Below, piece after piece: positions 28,863 to 41,900 of a stretch of 64,000 nucleotides of DNA. The stretch's first letter is position 1, and each line of letters opens with the position of its first letter. The notes below the pieces were generated by a model. The model made no database searches and was not told the DNA's origin. It was given only the letters and a program-made list of their open reading frames with translations. The position numbers and the translations under genes are program-made. Source of the DNA: Photorhabdus khanii NC19 (GTDB lineage: Bacteria; Pseudomonadota; Gammaproteobacteria; Enterobacterales; Enterobacteriaceae); the NCBI RefSeq assembly GCF_000517265.1, contig NZ_AYSJ01000011.1, positions 248,091-312,090 on the forward strand. Direction: 5' to 3'.

Positions 28863-31800
28863 TTACTCAACGCAGCTGTCTGTAAGAATACCGAATCGTT
28901 GTTGAAGTATTGGCCCAATCTCTTTAAGCGGGCCTTCGCTTAACATACTATCGTGGGAACAATTAATATCATACAAGGCGATGTTTCCTTCAATATACTC
29001 CCCCCATAAGTGCGGATCGTAATTAACATTATCGGCTTCGCTATGGCTTTGTAGTGCCCTAAAGAATACGAGGTCACCTTGGAACCGGCTGGGTGAAAAT
29101 TCGCTGAGCAAATGCGGTGCATCTCGGAACTCAGCAAGAATACGTTCGAAAATATTCTGATCGAGGCTTGCTAATGGATGCTCGATCTCAGACAGCCGTT
29201 TTTTCAAGCCAACCACGCTAAACTGCCGCTCGTTTTCAGGTACCGAACCGGTAAATGCCTCAAACATTGCACGCAGGCTTTCCCGATCGGTGCGTACCAT
29301 GTCTCTGTAAGTCTTCCACAATGGATAACCATCCATAAAGATCAGGACATTGACCACTTGATTATCCTTTTGCAGCAAGGTGGCTATTTCATGAGCGAGA
29401 TGGCAACCGAAAGACCAGCCCAACAATGAATAAGGCCCCTCTGGCTGGATCTTATAAATATCTGCCAGATAATTTTTCGCCATGTCATAAATCGATGTTG
29501 GTACAAGGCCGGTGCTCAACCTGCGTGCCTGAATGCCATAAAGAGGCTGCTGCTCGCCCAGATACGGGATCAACCCCGCATAAGACCAACTCAATCCTCC
29601 CCCGGGGTGTAAACAGAACAACGGCGTTTTTTCACCAGCCGGTTGCAATGGCAGCATGACGTCCAGAATATTGCCACACGGATTGCTTTCAAGACGCCGC
29701 GCCAGCAGTGCAACGGTGGGCGATTCAAACAGGTCACGAATAGTTAGCTTCTCATCCAATTCTTTTTCGATACGCGCAATCAACCGTGCTGCCAGCAGTG
29801 AATGCCCTCCCAGTACGAAGAAGCTGTCATCAATACTGATGTGTCCAACACTCAATAGCTCGCAGAACTGCGCGTAAAGCCATTTCTCGCTTTCAGTCTG
29901 TGGTTGGCGTCCTTGCCGCGAACCCAAGTTTAGGTGTGGCAACGCGACAACATCCAACTTGCCATTGGCGTTTAATGGCAGTTCTGTCAGCAGCATGACC
30001 ACAGCAGGCACCATAAAATCAGGTAAATGCTCACGCGCATGCTGTTGCAGTAACACCGGTAGATCTTCGGGGCTTGCAAAGGGCACCACATAGGCAACTA
30101 ATTGTTTATTGCCCGAATGATCCTCGCGCGGAATGACCACCGCTTGCTGCACGGCGGAGTGCTGCTTCAGCACGACTTCGATTTCCCCCGGTTCAATCCG
30201 GAAACCGCGAATTTTCACCTGCTGATCGCTGCGGCCAACAAAGTTGAGCACGCCATCACGCCGCCATTTCACCACGTCCCCGGTGCGGTACATGCGGCTA
30301 CCCGCAGGCCCGAAGGGATCGGCGATAAAGTGTGCCGCACTTTGCCCCGGACGCTTAAAATAGCCACGCGCCAGGCCGCGGCCGGCAATGTATAGCTCCC
30401 CTGGCGCGCCAACTGGCACCGGCTGTAAAAATTCATCTAATACATAGAGGCTGGTGTTATCCAACGCGGCACCAATAGGGACGTCCAGATAAGGGGCATC
30501 TGTTTTGGCGATGGGGTAATCCGTGGCGTAGGTGGTGGTTTCCGTTGGGCCATAGATATTCATCAATTCAAGATTGGGCCAATGTTCCCGCACCGCCTGC
30601 ACCGCGCTGGCGGATATCTTTTCACCACCGGTGAATACCTTCTGCAAAGAACCCAGGCATTGCGGATGTTCTTCCGCAATCAGCCTGAATAACCCTGATG
30701 TCAGAAATGCGGCGGTTACTTGTTGTTCAACGATGGTCGATGTCAACAGATCCAGATCGAGATCGTTGCCCGGCACGATGACGGCCTGATGGCCGTTAAG
30801 CAGAGTGGCCCACAGCTCATAGGTTGAGGCATCAAATGCGTAGGGGGAATGCAACAGAACACGCTGGTGATGCTCGCTGCGCCAGCGCCGATCGAGAGTC
30901 AGGGTAATGACGTTATCTTGCGTGGTGGCGATTCCTTTGGGCTGCCCCGTGGAACCTGAGGTAAACATCACGTAGGCCAGATTCTGGGCGCTTACCGGCT
31001 CGCTGACCCACGCAACATTGTTCTGGGTACTGGCGTTGACTACGATTTCCACCTGTAAACTGGCCGGCAAAACCACGTGGCTATGTGTATCATCCACCAA
31101 CGCAACCTGCATCCCAACTTCATCCACTATATGCTGCCAGCGTTCCAAGGGATCGCTGGTACGCAGCGGCACATAGAACCCTCCGGCCTTAATTACCGCC
31201 AATATGGCGATCGCGAGCGACAGCGAGCGCTCCATCAGCAATGCAACGCCATGTTCCGCTTTCACGCCAAGCAGTTGCAGGCGTTGTGCCAAATCATTTG
31301 CGCGCGCGTTCAGTTGTGCATAGGTAAGCTGCTCATCACCACAACTCAGAGCAATGTGTTCTGGTACCACCGCCACCTGTTTTTCAAACAGGCAGGCCAG
31401 CGACACCATCGGCACTTTCTGTTCCGTGGCATTCCACTCGGTTATCATTTTGCATTGCTGCTCGGCTGTTAATAGTGGAATGTTCGCCACTGGTGTGTCT
31501 GGTTTTTCTGCAATGAACGACAGCAATCGAACAAGGTACTGCGCAAGCGCCGCCACCGTATCGCAATCAAACAGATCGACAGCATACTCAATCTGGGCAT
31601 TGAGTGCACACACCTCGCCATCATCGCTATAGACTTCATCAAAATTGAACGTCAGATCGAATTTGGCAGGGACAAAACCAACCGGCTGCGGTTTTGCCTG
31701 TAAATTGGCAAATTGCAGGGTGTTGTCGCCGTTATTTTGCAATACCAACATTACCTGGAACAACGGATGTCGTGAGGCAGAACGCTCAGGGTTAAGCGCT

Positions 31801-34800
31801 TCTACCACCTGATCAAAAGGCACATCCTGATTTGCATAGGCAGAAAGCATGAACTCACGCACGCTGGCAAGCAACTGATTAAATTCAGGGTTACCCGCGC
31901 AATTTACTCTCAGCACCAGCGTATTGACAAAGAAGCCAATCAAATTGGCCATAGCTTCGTCGACTCGCCCGGCAACACCTGTGCCCAGCGTAATATCATC
32001 GCCAGCCCCCATCCGGCTAAGCATGACGGCGACTCCGGTTTGCAGCAACATAAATGGCGTTACGCCCTCATCACGCGCCAGTTTTTTCAGGCGGCCATAA
32101 AGCGCTTGGTCAATCGCATAGCTGACCCGGGCACCTTGTTGACTCGGTACAGATGAACGCGGGCGATCGATAGGTAGATAAATTTCCTGGGGCGATCCTG
32201 CCAGCGCGCTACGCCAGAATTCGATTTGCTGTACGCCGCGTGTGGAGGCATCCTGCACATCCCCCAATAGTTGGCGCTGCCATAGCGCGTAGTCGGCGTA
32301 TTGCACGGTTAGTAGCGCCCACTTCGCTTCCTGGCCCACGCAACGCGCCTGATAGGCCAAAGACAGATCGTGTAACATTGGCCCTAACGAACCGCCGTCA
32401 CAGGCAATGTGGTGAATGACCAGCAGCAGCACATGTTCGTTCTGGTCCGGTAAGTGGAACAACCACCCACGCAGCGGTAAATCATTTGCCAGATCGAACT
32501 GCCAGGCGGCAGCTTTGTCGATGCTTTCCTGCAGCTCCTCCGGTGTCACATTGCCGATGATCAGAGACGGCACCACGCTATCAGGCGCTAGAATATGCTG
32601 ATAAGGCTGATCAAGATGCAGAGGATATTGCGTGCGCAGAACCTCATGGCGCTGTACCAGATCGCCCAATGCCTGGCGCAATGCTCCATCATTGAGCGGC
32701 CCATTCAGCTTCAAGGCAAGCGGCATATTATACGCGGCATGATCGTTGCCAATGTTATCCAACAGCCACATTCGCTGCTGGGCAAAGGAAAGGGGTAAAT
32801 ATTCCTCACGGGCCTGGCGCGTGAGCGTTTCACGGCGTTGAGTGCCCTTTATCGCCAACTGCTCGGCAAACTGCGCCACGGTTGGGTAATCAAACAGTGT
32901 GCGGATCGGTAACTCAATGGCTAATACTCTGGATACACGGCTAATCAGGCGCATCACTAACAGCGAGTGGCCGCCCAACGCAAAAAAGTTGTCGTCCATG
33001 CCTACCGTTTCCAGCCCCAGCACCTCGGCAAACAACCCTGCCAGAATTTCTTCCTGCGCCGTGCGCGGCTGGCACCGTCTGCCGCCATGGTTGAAGTCTG
33101 GTACCGGTAATGCGCGTTTATCCAGTTTCCCATTGACCGTTAAAGGGAAACGCTCAATCTGAAGGATGGCCGCAGGCACCATATAGTCAGGGAGTTTTGC
33201 CGCCACGCGGTGATGCAGTGCCGCCGTGTCAATAGCAGCGTCACTGTCGCTGGTGATATACCCCACCAATTGTGGATTGCCAGGCTGATCTTTACGCATC
33301 AGCACCACGGCTTGGGTGACCTGCGGGTCATCCGCCAGAGCCGCTTCAATTTCGCCCAGCTCAATGCGGAAACCACGTAGTTTCACCTGCTGATCGGCTC
33401 GGCCTATATAGATCAGCCCGCCTTCTGGCGATCTGAAAGCTAAATCGCCCGAACGGTACATACGGGAACCCGGTTCACCATACGGGTCGGCGACAAAGCG
33501 CTCGGCGCTTAACCCCGCGCGGTTCAAGTAACCGCGCGCTAGCCCGGCACCAGCAATGTACATTTCCCCTTCAACACCTATAGGAACATAGCGCAAAGCG
33601 TTATCCAACACATAGATACGCAGATCGGGGATCCCAACACCAATCGGGCTACCCGACTGGCTGCGCATCATTGCCGGAGTCAGCGCCTGATAGCTGACGT
33701 GCACGGTTGTTTCGGTAATGCCATACATGTTGATTAATTCAGGCGCTGCCGAATCGTGGCGTTGGTACCAACGTTCAAGCTGGCTGAGATCCAGCGCTTC
33801 CCCACCGAATACCACTTTGCGCAGCGTCAGTGGATATTTCTTCTCGCGATCGCTTTGATCCGCTTCTATCAATTGATAGAAGGCAGAGGGCGTCTGGTTT
33901 AATATCGTGACTTTCTCTTCGCTCAGTAGCTTGAGGAATGCCTGAGGATCGCGGCTCACCATAAACGGTACGATGACCAGCCGCCCGCCATATAACAATG
34001 GCCCCCAGATTTCCCACACTGAAAAATCAAAAGCATACGAATGGAACAGGGTCCAGACGTCATTACGGCCAAAATCGAACCACGATTGCGTTGCTGTAAA
34101 GAGCCGTAACACGTTTTCGTGCGGGATCAGCCCCCCTTTCGGGTTCCCCGTAGAGCCAGAGGTGTAAATGATATAGGCCAGGTTTGCCGTACTAACTGGG
34201 CGTAAAAGTTCATCGGGTTGAAGATCCCGTTTGCTGAACGGTGCCAGGCGCTGCTGATATTCAGGAATATCAACCACCAAATCAGACGTGGAGCCGCTTA
34301 ACGTGCCGGCATTTTCTGCGTTGGTGATGATAAGCGTCGGTTTGGCATCTGACACGATAAAACCAAGCCGTTCGGCAGGGTTATGGAGATCCAGTGGTAG
34401 ATATGCAGCGCCAGCTTTTAATACGGCTAACAACGCAATCAGTGTCTCCATCGAACGTGGCAACGCCAATGCCACGACATCCTCAGTGCCAATGCCGCGG
34501 TTCACCAAATAACGAGCCAACTGATTGGCCCGCTGATTAAGTTCGCCATAGCTCAGGCGATCGTTGCCCAGGCTCAGCGCAATCGCATCCGGCGTTTCGC
34601 ACGCGCGTTTTTCAAACATTCCGTGGAGCGTATCGGCTGGCAATGATGCCAGCACAGGGTAAGGTTGAACCATGGCCTGAACTTCTTGCGCCAGCAGCAG
34701 CGGTACGCTGCCAATAATCGTCTGCGGATCGTCAATGATGGCATGCAGTATCAGCATGAAGCGCTCGGCCAGGTTTGCCACAGTTTGATCGTCAAACAGG

Positions 34801-35996
34801 TCTGGCAATGAGCTGAAGCGCAGGGCTAGCGTTTCACCCGGAACCGCCACCAACCCAAGCGGGTAATGCGAGGCATCCCCGCCATGGTGCACCGTTAGCG
34901 AGATGTTCAGCGCGGTATCAGATTGCTCACTGCTGCCTTCTATGAGCGGGTAGTTCTCGAACACCATCAAGGTATCAAACAGCTCGCCATAACCGGCATC
35001 CGCCTGGATGGTCGTCAGGTCAAGATATTGGTAATCAAGCAACCGGGTTTGCTCTGCCTGTAGGCGTTGCAAAAGCGTAGTAAACGTCTCCGCCAGGCTG
35101 AACGTCAGGCGTAATGGCACGGTATTGATTAGCAACCCAACGATGCTTTCCACGCCGGGCAATTCACCTGGCCGGCCGGAAACCGTGACGCCGAACACTA
35201 CATCGCTGCGCCCCGTCATTCCCCCCAGCAGCACGCCCCATGCGGCCTGGATCAATGTATTTACCGTCACGCCAAGCTGTTTGGCGCGTAAGTTCAGCCG
35301 CTGCGTGTATGCCACATCCAGATGCTTATGCAACAGATTCGGTTGCAGATTTTCCGTGGTGCGCCCCTTTGCCAGGCAAGTTGGTGCCGCCAGGCCACTT
35401 AGCGTTTCGCGCCATACGGCTCGCATTTCGTCAACATCACGCGCCGCAATCCATTGCAGATAGTTGCAATAGGGGGTGATCGGCGGCAAGGTGCTGCCTT
35501 GCGCATCACCCAGATACAGAGTGCATAACTCTTGCAGCAGGATAGGAATTGACCAGCCATCCAACAACAGGTGATGGTTGGTAAAGACCAGATAATGCTG
35601 CTGTACCGCCAGTTTGACCAGGGTGAATCGCAGCAACGGCGGATCGTGCGGATCAAAGCGCTCATCATAATCGGTCTGTAACAGCGCGGCGAATGCTGGC
35701 TGTTGCTGCTCTGGTGATAGATGGCTCAAATCCACCTCACGCCACGGCAACGGTAGCCCCACCAAGATCAGTTGCACCGGCGTTTCTACGTCTTCGTACT
35801 CAAACCCCGCGCACAAGTGCGGGTGACGTTGCAGTAAGGTTGTGACAGCCTGTTTCAGCTTTTGGCTATCTAAAACGCCAGCAAACTGGAAAACCTGTTG
35901 CACCTGATACGCATCACTGCCTTGGGTATCGTACAACATATGGAACAACAGACCTTTCTGTAATGGCGATAATGGTAGTATCTCTTTAATTTCCAT
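28863..35996 (-). CDS. Two-module NRPS with thioesterase (C-A-T-C-A-T-TE)
   Basis: This 2377-residue synthetase continues the assembly line of the upstream NRPS. Domains: C (1-440, HHLLLDG near 142, starting [14 protein letters not shown] as D-accepting C domains do after an epimerase), A (460-970; code D-F-W-N-V-G-M-V-H-K, the threonine code), T (GGHSLL near 1009), C (HHIACDG near 1198), A (1540-2010; code D-A-Y-F-F-G-I-T-Y-K, closest to known isoleucine codes), T (near 2063) and a type I thioesterase (2110-2370) with nucleophile GWSFG near 2193. I chose the ATG just after the upstream gene's stop; a GTG at 36017 overlaps that gene. Codes were read by eye against GrsA. Confidence 0.9.
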   Translation of the reverse strand: MEIKEILPLSPLQKGLLFHMLYDTQGSDAYQVQQVFQFAGVLDSQKLKQAVTTLLQRHPHLCAGFEYEDVETPVQLILVGLPLPWREVDLSHLSPEQQQPAFAALLQTDYDERFDPHDPPLLRFTLVKLAVQQHYLVFTNHHLLLDGWSIPILLQELCTLYLGDAQGSTLPPITPYCNYLQWIAARDVDEMRAVWRETLSGLAAPTCLAKGRTTENLQPNLLHKHLDVAYTQRLNLRAKQLGVTVNTLIQAAWGVLLGGMTGRSDVVFGVTVSGRPGELPGVESIVGLLINTVPLRLTFSLAETFTTLLQRLQAEQTRLLDYQYLDLTTIQADAGYGELFDTLMVFENYPLIEGSSEQSDTALNISLTVHHGGDASHYPLGLVAVPGETLALRFSSLPDLFDDQTVANLAERFMLILHAIIDDPQTIIGSVPLLLAQEVQAMVQPYPVLASLPADTLHGMFEKRACETPDAIALSLGNDRLSYGELNQRANQLARYLVNRGIGTEDVVALALPRSMETLIALLAVLKAGAAYLPLDLHNPAERLGFIVSDAKPTLIITNAENAGTLSGSTSDLVVDIPEYQQRLAPFSKRDLQPDELLRPVSTANLAYIIYTSGSTGNPKGGLIPHENVLRLFTATQSWFDFGRNDVWTLFHSYAFDFSVWEIWGPLLYGGRLVIVPFMVSRDPQAFLKLLSEEKVTILNQTPSAFYQLIEADQSDREKKYPLTLRKVVFGGEALDLSQLERWYQRHDSAAPELINMYGITETTVHVSYQALTPAMMRSQSGSPIGVGIPDLRIYVLDNALRYVPIGVEGEMYIAGAGLARGYLNRAGLSAERFVADPYGEPGSRMYRSGDLAFRSPEGGLIYIGRADQQVKLRGFRIELGEIEAALADDPQVTQAVVLMRKDQPGNPQLVGYITSDSDAAIDTAALHHRVAAKLPDYMVPAAILQIERFPLTVNGKLDKRALPVPDFNHGGRRCQPRTAQEEILAGLFAEVLGLETVGMDDNFFALGGHSLLVMRLISRVSRVLAIELPIRTLFDYPTVAQFAEQLAIKGTQRRETLTRQAREEYLPLSFAQQRMWLLDNIGNDHAAYNMPLALKLNGPLNDGALRQALGDLVQRHEVLRTQYPLHLDQPYQHILAPDSVVPSLIIGNVTPEELQESIDKAAAWQFDLANDLPLRGWLFHLPDQNEHVLLLVIHHIACDGGSLGPMLHDLSLAYQARCVGQEAKWALLTVQYADYALWQRQLLGDVQDASTRGVQQIEFWRSALAGSPQEIYLPIDRPRSSVPSQQGARVSYAIDQALYGRLKKLARDEGVTPFMLLQTGVAVMLSRMGAGDDITLGTGVAGRVDEAMANLIGFFVNTLVLRVNCAGNPEFNQLLASVREFMLSAYANQDVPFDQVVEALNPERSASRHPLFQVMLVLQNNGDNTLQFANLQAKPQPVGFVPAKFDLTFNFDEVYSDDGEVCALNAQIEYAVDLFDCDTVAALAQYLVRLLSFIAEKPDTPVANIPLLTAEQQCKMITEWNATEQKVPMVSLACLFEKQVAVVPEHIALSCGDEQLTYAQLNARANDLAQRLQLLGVKAEHGVALLMERSLSLAIAILAVIKAGGFYVPLRTSDPLERWQHIVDEVGMQVALVDDTHSHVVLPASLQVEIVVNASTQNNVAWVSEPVSAQNLAYVMFTSGSTGQPKGIATTQDNVITLTLDRRWRSEHHQRVLLHSPYAFDASTYELWATLLNGHQAVIVPGNDLDLDLLTSTIVEQQVTAAFLTSGLFRLIAEEHPQCLGSLQKVFTGGEKISASAVQAVREHWPNLELMNIYGPTETTTYATDYPIAKTDAPYLDVPIGAALDNTSLYVLDEFLQPVPVGAPGELYIAGRGLARGYFKRPGQSAAHFIADPFGPAGSRMYRTGDVVKWRRDGVLNFVGRSDQQVKIRGFRIEPGEIEVVLKQHSAVQQAVVIPREDHSGNKQLVAYVVPFASPEDLPVLLQQHAREHLPDFMVPAVVMLLTELPLNANGKLDVVALPHLNLGSRQGRQPQTESEKWLYAQFCELLSVGHISIDDSFFVLGGHSLLAARLIARIEKELDEKLTIRDLFESPTVALLARRLESNPCGNILDVMLPLQPAGEKTPLFCLHPGGGLSWSYAGLIPYLGEQQPLYGIQARRLSTGLVPTSIYDMAKNYLADIYKIQPEGPYSLLGWSFGCHLAHEIATLLQKDNQVVNVLIFMDGYPLWKTYRDMVRTDRESLRAMFEAFTGSVPENERQFSVVGLKKRLSEIEHPLASLDQNIFERILAEFRDAPHLLSEFSPSRFQGDLVFFRALQSHSEADNVNYDPHLWGEYIEGNIALYDINCSHDSMLSEGPLKEIGPILQQRFGILTDSCVE

Positions 35997-35998
35997 AT

Positions 35999-38900
35999 TT
36001 ATTTCTTCTTCTTCCACTTGGCTTGAAGTTTTTCCAAGCTATTCTGTTTAAGCGATAGCATCGTGATATCCGATGGTGTGAATCCCCCCGCGTCAGGCAC
36101 CGTAGAAAGCTGCGACATTGCTTTTAGCCAACGGAACCAATGGTTACCCAACACGCTAATACTCTTTTCCGTGTGCAGCGCTCTGGCCCATGACCAGTTG
36201 GAAACCAGAACCGGCCCTTCCGATCGCTCTTCTACCAACGCATTGAGTGAAAGCGCATGAGGGAGCGCAAAATTGTCATCAGCCGTTGTATCCAGCAGAT
36301 TCGCCTCTGCGGCCACCTGCCAGTCACGATCGCCACCCGCAGCCATGCGGCCCAGATAGTTGAAACCAATCTGGGCCTGCTGCTGCTGTGACAAGATTGG
36401 CCGTGTTTGCGAATTCAGATAGCGTAGCAACCCATATCCAAGGCCGTTCGCAGGCACTTGGCGTAGCTGCTCTTTGATGCGTTTTAGCGCATGACCTAAT
36501 GAATAAGGGTCTGCCATCTGCGTAGCGCCCGGTTCGAGCCGCACAGGATACATGTTGGTGAACCAGCCAACAGTGCGCGACAGCTCCGTGCCGGGAAGTT
36601 CTTCACGCCCGTGCCCTTCAAGATCCAGCAGGACATCCGTCTGTGAAGTTTGCCGCCAGTCATTAACGGCCAGAGCAAAGGCGCAGAGTAGCACGTCGTT
36701 GATACCGGCATGGAAGAGCGCCGGTATCGTCCCCAGCAACGGTTGGGTAAATGCCGCCGGTAACTCGAGCCGCAGTGAATCGCTGGCCGCAACGGTGTCT
36801 TGCGTCCCGTCTAACGGGCGGGAAGTCAGCAACGTATCCGGCTTCGCCAGCACCGTTAGCCAGTGATTCAGTTCGTTACGCCGCGCATTGGCCTCTTGCT
36901 GCAATTGATACGCCCATGCACGGAAAGAGGTACCCACCGGCAACGGATCCGGCGTTTTCCCCGCGCTCAGGGCTGCCCAGATGTTTTGCAAATCCGGCGC
37001 TAAAATACGCCAAGAGACACCGTCCACCACCAAGTGGTGAAATACCAGCATCAGCCGACCAGGCTGCCCGGCTGATGCACGGAACCAAACCGCCTGTAGC
37101 ATTTTGCCCGCCGCCGGATCGAGGCGCTGTTTTGCGCGTTGGCTTTCTGCCTTGATGCAGCGTTGTAGTTCCGCCAGCGTGAACGCCTGGCAATCCACAA
37201 TGCTCAATGCACCATCCACGACTGACATCATTGGCGGAATGGTCAGCAGGACATCACCGCTCGTGGAGCGATTCGCCACCAGGCGCAAGGCATCGTGCTG
37301 CTCTAACAGCAGCGTCAGCATCTGCCTGAGTTGTTTCTCATCCAGATGCTCCGGCGTTTGCAACAACGTTGCCTGGCTGAACCCGTTGATGTTACCGGGG
37401 TTTTCCATCAACCAATGGATAATTGGTGTAACGGGTAATTCACCTACCGCGCCAACCCGCGTTTCAGCAACCGTGGTAATGTTCGCCTGCATTTTTCTGG
37501 CCAAGGAAGCAACGGTTTTGTGCTCAAAGACCTGGCGTGGTGTGAATATCCAACCAGCCTGGCGCGCACGCGCGACCAGCTGTATCGCGGTGATACTATC
37601 ACCCCCCATTTCGAAGAAGCTGCCGTCAATATCAACCTGTTCCACGCCCAATAAATCGGCAAAGAGCGTGCAGAGCAGTTGCTCTTGCGTATTGTGCGGG
37701 CCACGGTGATGGGGCTGATGGAAATCAGGCTGCGGCAATGCGTGCCGATCGACTTTACCGTTCGGCGTAACCGGAATTGCCGGCAGCATGACGATGGCCA
37801 CAGGCACCATATATTCCGGCAGGTGGCTACGCAGATATTCGCGTAGTTCTGCGGTATTAACGTCCCCTTCACTCACCACGGCGTAAGCAACCAGTTGGCG
37901 AAGCCCCGGCTTATCTTCACGCACGATCACCGTGGCCTGGCTCAGTTGAGGATGCCTCAGCAGCAGGGATTCAATTTCACCCAATTCAATACGGAAACCC
38001 CTGATCTTGACCTGATGATCCACACGCCCAGCAAACATCAGCTCACCGTTGGTTTGCCAATAGGCGACATCGCCGGTGCGATACATTCGGCTACCTGCCA
38101 CGCCAAACGGGTTCGCTACAAAGCGTTCCGCTGTTAAATCCGGGTGCCGCACGTAGCCACGGGCTAGGCTTTCACCTGCGATATACAACTCGCCTTTTAC
38201 CCCTGGCGCGACCGGTTGCAAACGCTCATCCAGAACATAGACCTGCATGTTGACGATCGGCGTGCCGATAGGCGGCGCTTTTCCAGCCGCCAACGGTTGG
38301 CTCATGGTGACGCAGACCGTGGATTCACTTGGCCCGTAGGCATTGATCATCCGGCGCCCCTGGCCCCAATAGTCGATCAGCTCCGGCTGGCAGGCTTCGC
38401 CCGCCACCACCAACGTTTCCAACGCAGGCAATGGCTTACGCGGCATAACCGCCAACCCCACCGGTGGCAACGTGGCGTGCGTCACGCCCTGGGCCAGCAT
38501 CAGTTCATACAGCGGCTCCCCCGGTGACAGCGCATCACGGCCTGCAACGACCAGCGCCGCACCGCTTAACAGCCCCATACTGATATCCCAGAACGAGGCA
38601 TCGAAGCTCGGTGAAGCAAACTGCAACACGCGGCTTTGCGGCGTGACATGTAATCGCTCGACCATGCTGGCAACCAGGTTGCTGATACCCCGGTGCGTCA
38701 CCAGAACGCCTTTCGGCAAACCGGTAGAACCAGAGGTGTAGATAATGTAGGCCGCATTATCGATGCTCAACTTCCTTGGCAAAGTAATGCTTTCCGCTTG
38801 CTGCCGGGCCAATTGCGTATGTAGCGCCGGTTGGTCAATCTGCAAGCTGGAATACTGCGCCCCCAGTTTTTGCACGAACGCAGAATCCGTGATGACCAGC

Positions 38901-41900
38901 GCAGGCTGCGAGTGTTCCAACATATAATTCAGGCGTTCCTGAGGATAATCAGGATCAAGCGGTAAATATGCAGCGCCGGTTTTCAGCGTAGCAATCAGCG
39001 CGACAATCAGATCAACCGAGTGCGGTAGTACGATGGCAATGATGTTTTCTGTGCCAACGCCCCTTTCCATCATCAGATTCGCCAACCGGTTAGCCCGTTG
39101 ATCCAACTGGCTATAAGTCAGCCGTTCGCTTTCCCCCAGCAGGGCAGGCGCATCCGGTGTTGCTTTGGCAAGGGCTTCGAATTGTTCGGCAAACGTCTTG
39201 GCCGGCAATTGCCGGGCAGTGTTATTCCATTCGTTGACAATCTGTTGGCGTTCGTGCGCGCTAAATAGCTCCAGCTCATTGATATTGCAGCATGTATTGC
39301 AACTGATGGCCGCCAGCATATTAGCGAAATAGCCCGCCAAGCGCTCAACAGTTTCGCCATCAAACAAGTCGGTAGCATATTCAAAGATGCCGTTTAATGA
39401 GGTTGGCGTTTCTTCAAAGTTGAATGTCAAATCAAACTTCGCCACCGGCAGCAACGGTGTACCAACGCGGGTGCTCAGGCCATCAAAATGGACCTCGCCA
39501 CGGGCGTTGTTTTGCAATACCAACATCACCTGGAACAGCGGATGGCGCGCCAAGGAACGCTCTGGGTTCAACGCTTCCACCAGGTTTTCAAACGGCAAAT
39601 CCTGATGTTCATACGCCTGCAATGCACTATCGCGCACGCGCGCCAGCAATTGATCAAAGGTCGGATTCCCAGAAACATCGGTGCGCAACACCAATGTATT
39701 GGTGAAAAAGCCGATTAGAGGTTCCAGCGCTTCATCGGTACGGCCAGCAATAGCCACGCCCAGTGGAATGTCATGGCCCGCGCCTAACCGGCTCAGCAGC
39801 ACCGCCAAGGTCGCCTGCAACACCATAAACAGGCTCGCATTCTGCTGCCTTGCTAGCTCAAGCAAACGTGCATAGACCTCTGGATCAACGTCAAAACGCC
39901 ATTGCCCACCTTGATAGCTTGAGCTTTGTGGCCGTGGCCTGTCGGTTGGCAACTGCAACTCTTCCGGCAGTCCATGCAGCACTTCGCGCCAATACGCCAA
40001 TTGGTGGCTTTGCAGGCTGCCCGTATCACGGGGATCGCCCAACAGTTCGTGTTGCCACAGAGTGTAATCGGCATACTGCACCTGAAGTGGTGCCCAGTTC
40101 GGCGCTTGCCCCTGCAACCGAGCATGATACGCCAGCGCCAGATCACGCAGCAGAGGAACAAGCGATGCCCCGTCGCTGGCGATGTGGTGCATCAGGAATA
40201 AAAGCACATGATAATTCGGTTCAACATGGAACAGCAAAGCCCGGCAGGGGTTTTCATTCGCTAAATCAAAGATATATCCTGACGCTGCCAGCACCTCTTC
40301 ATCTAAATTCTCAGCAAGGACGTGGTGCAGCGTCAGTTCGCACCGCGCGTCTTCCCCGCAGGCAATCTGCTGATAAACGTTACCATCTGACAGCTCCTGA
40401 AAGCGTGTGCGCAGGCTTTCATGGCGTTCCACCACATCATTCAACGCTGCTGCCATGGCAGGAACGCTCAATTCCCCCTGCAACTCCAGCGTCAACGGCA
40501 TGTTATAAAGGGATTTACCCCCTTCAATGCGGTCAACCATCCATAGCCGGCGCTGGGCCGCAGACAACAACAGGCATTCTGGCCTTGGTTTCACCTGCAA
40601 CGCTGGGCGCAGTGTGCTCCCTTGCCCCAGGCGCTGCGCAAACTGCGCTACCGTTGGTGCTTCAAACAGATCGCGGATGCTGAGGTCCACCTTTAGCGCT
40701 TTGCGAACATGGCTGACAAAGCGCGATGCCAACAGGGAATGACCACCCAGATCGAAGAAATTATCGTCGATGCTAACCTGGGACAAACCGAGGACCTCGG
40801 CAAACAAGTGGCACAGTTTGCTTTCCTGCTCATTGCGTGCGGTTCGTCCGTGGCCAACGTTGAATTCTGGAACGGGTAACACGCGCATATCGACTTTCCC
40901 GTTGGCAGTCAGCGGGAATCTCTCTACTACGCTCACAACTGCCGGCACCATAAAATCTGGCAACCGGGCGCTCAGCGTTTGTCGCAGCAATGTGGGTTCA
41001 CACTGTCCGATTTTTTCGGCAATGACATACGCGGCCAGCTGTTTATTTCCTTTTTGCGGTTCGAAAATGCACACGAACGCCTGGGCAACGCCTTCCTGCT
41101 CCAGCAATGTCGCTTCTATCTCGGCAAGCTCGATGCGGAAACCGCGTATTTTGACCTGCTGATCGCCACGGTTTAAGTACTCCAGAACCCCTTCCTGCCG
41201 CCAACGAACCCAGTCGCCAGAACGGTACATGCGATCGCCACTGCTGCCGAAAGGATTGGCGATAAAGTGTGATGCCGTCAGGCCGGGTTGGTTAAGGTAG
41301 CCGTGCGCAAGCCCAGTACCGGCGATATACAACTCGCCAGAAACGCCGACAGGCACGGGTTGCAAGTAGGTATCAAGCACATACACTTGCATATTGTCCA
41401 ACGGCGTACCAATAGGCACCGAAGCGCTATCCGGTACGCTATACATAGCATAGGTTGTTGCAAAGGTAGTGGTTTCGGTTGGCCCGTAGCCGTTCATCAT
41501 TACCAGTCCAGGGCAGCGCCGCATAACGGTTTCGATAGCGGATTTTGGCAATACATCGCCACCGGCGAGTAACAGGCGCACACTGGCCAGGGAAGAGGCG
41601 TGGTTTTCCGCCATCAGCCGGAACAGGCCAGCCGTTAGCCACAGGGCGGTTATTTTTTCATTGGCGATGGTCTGCGCCAGCACATCAATATCCAGCTCAC
41701 CCTTTGGCACCACCACTAATTGCCCACCGCACAATAGCGGCACCCAAAACTCGTAGGTCGAGGCATCAAACGCAGCAGGGGAATGCAGCAGCACACGCTG
41801 ATGATCTTCTGGCACCCAGCGGCGATCGCAAGCTAGTGCTATAACGCTTTCCTGGTTTATCGCAATGCCTTTAGGTTTACCGGTTGACCCAGAGGTATAC

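Noticed and set aside
39850-40683. 277-codon plus-strand frame opposite NRPS module 3
   Set aside because: Antisense frames of this size arise by codon bias in GC-rich NRPS DNA; no domain is recognisable.
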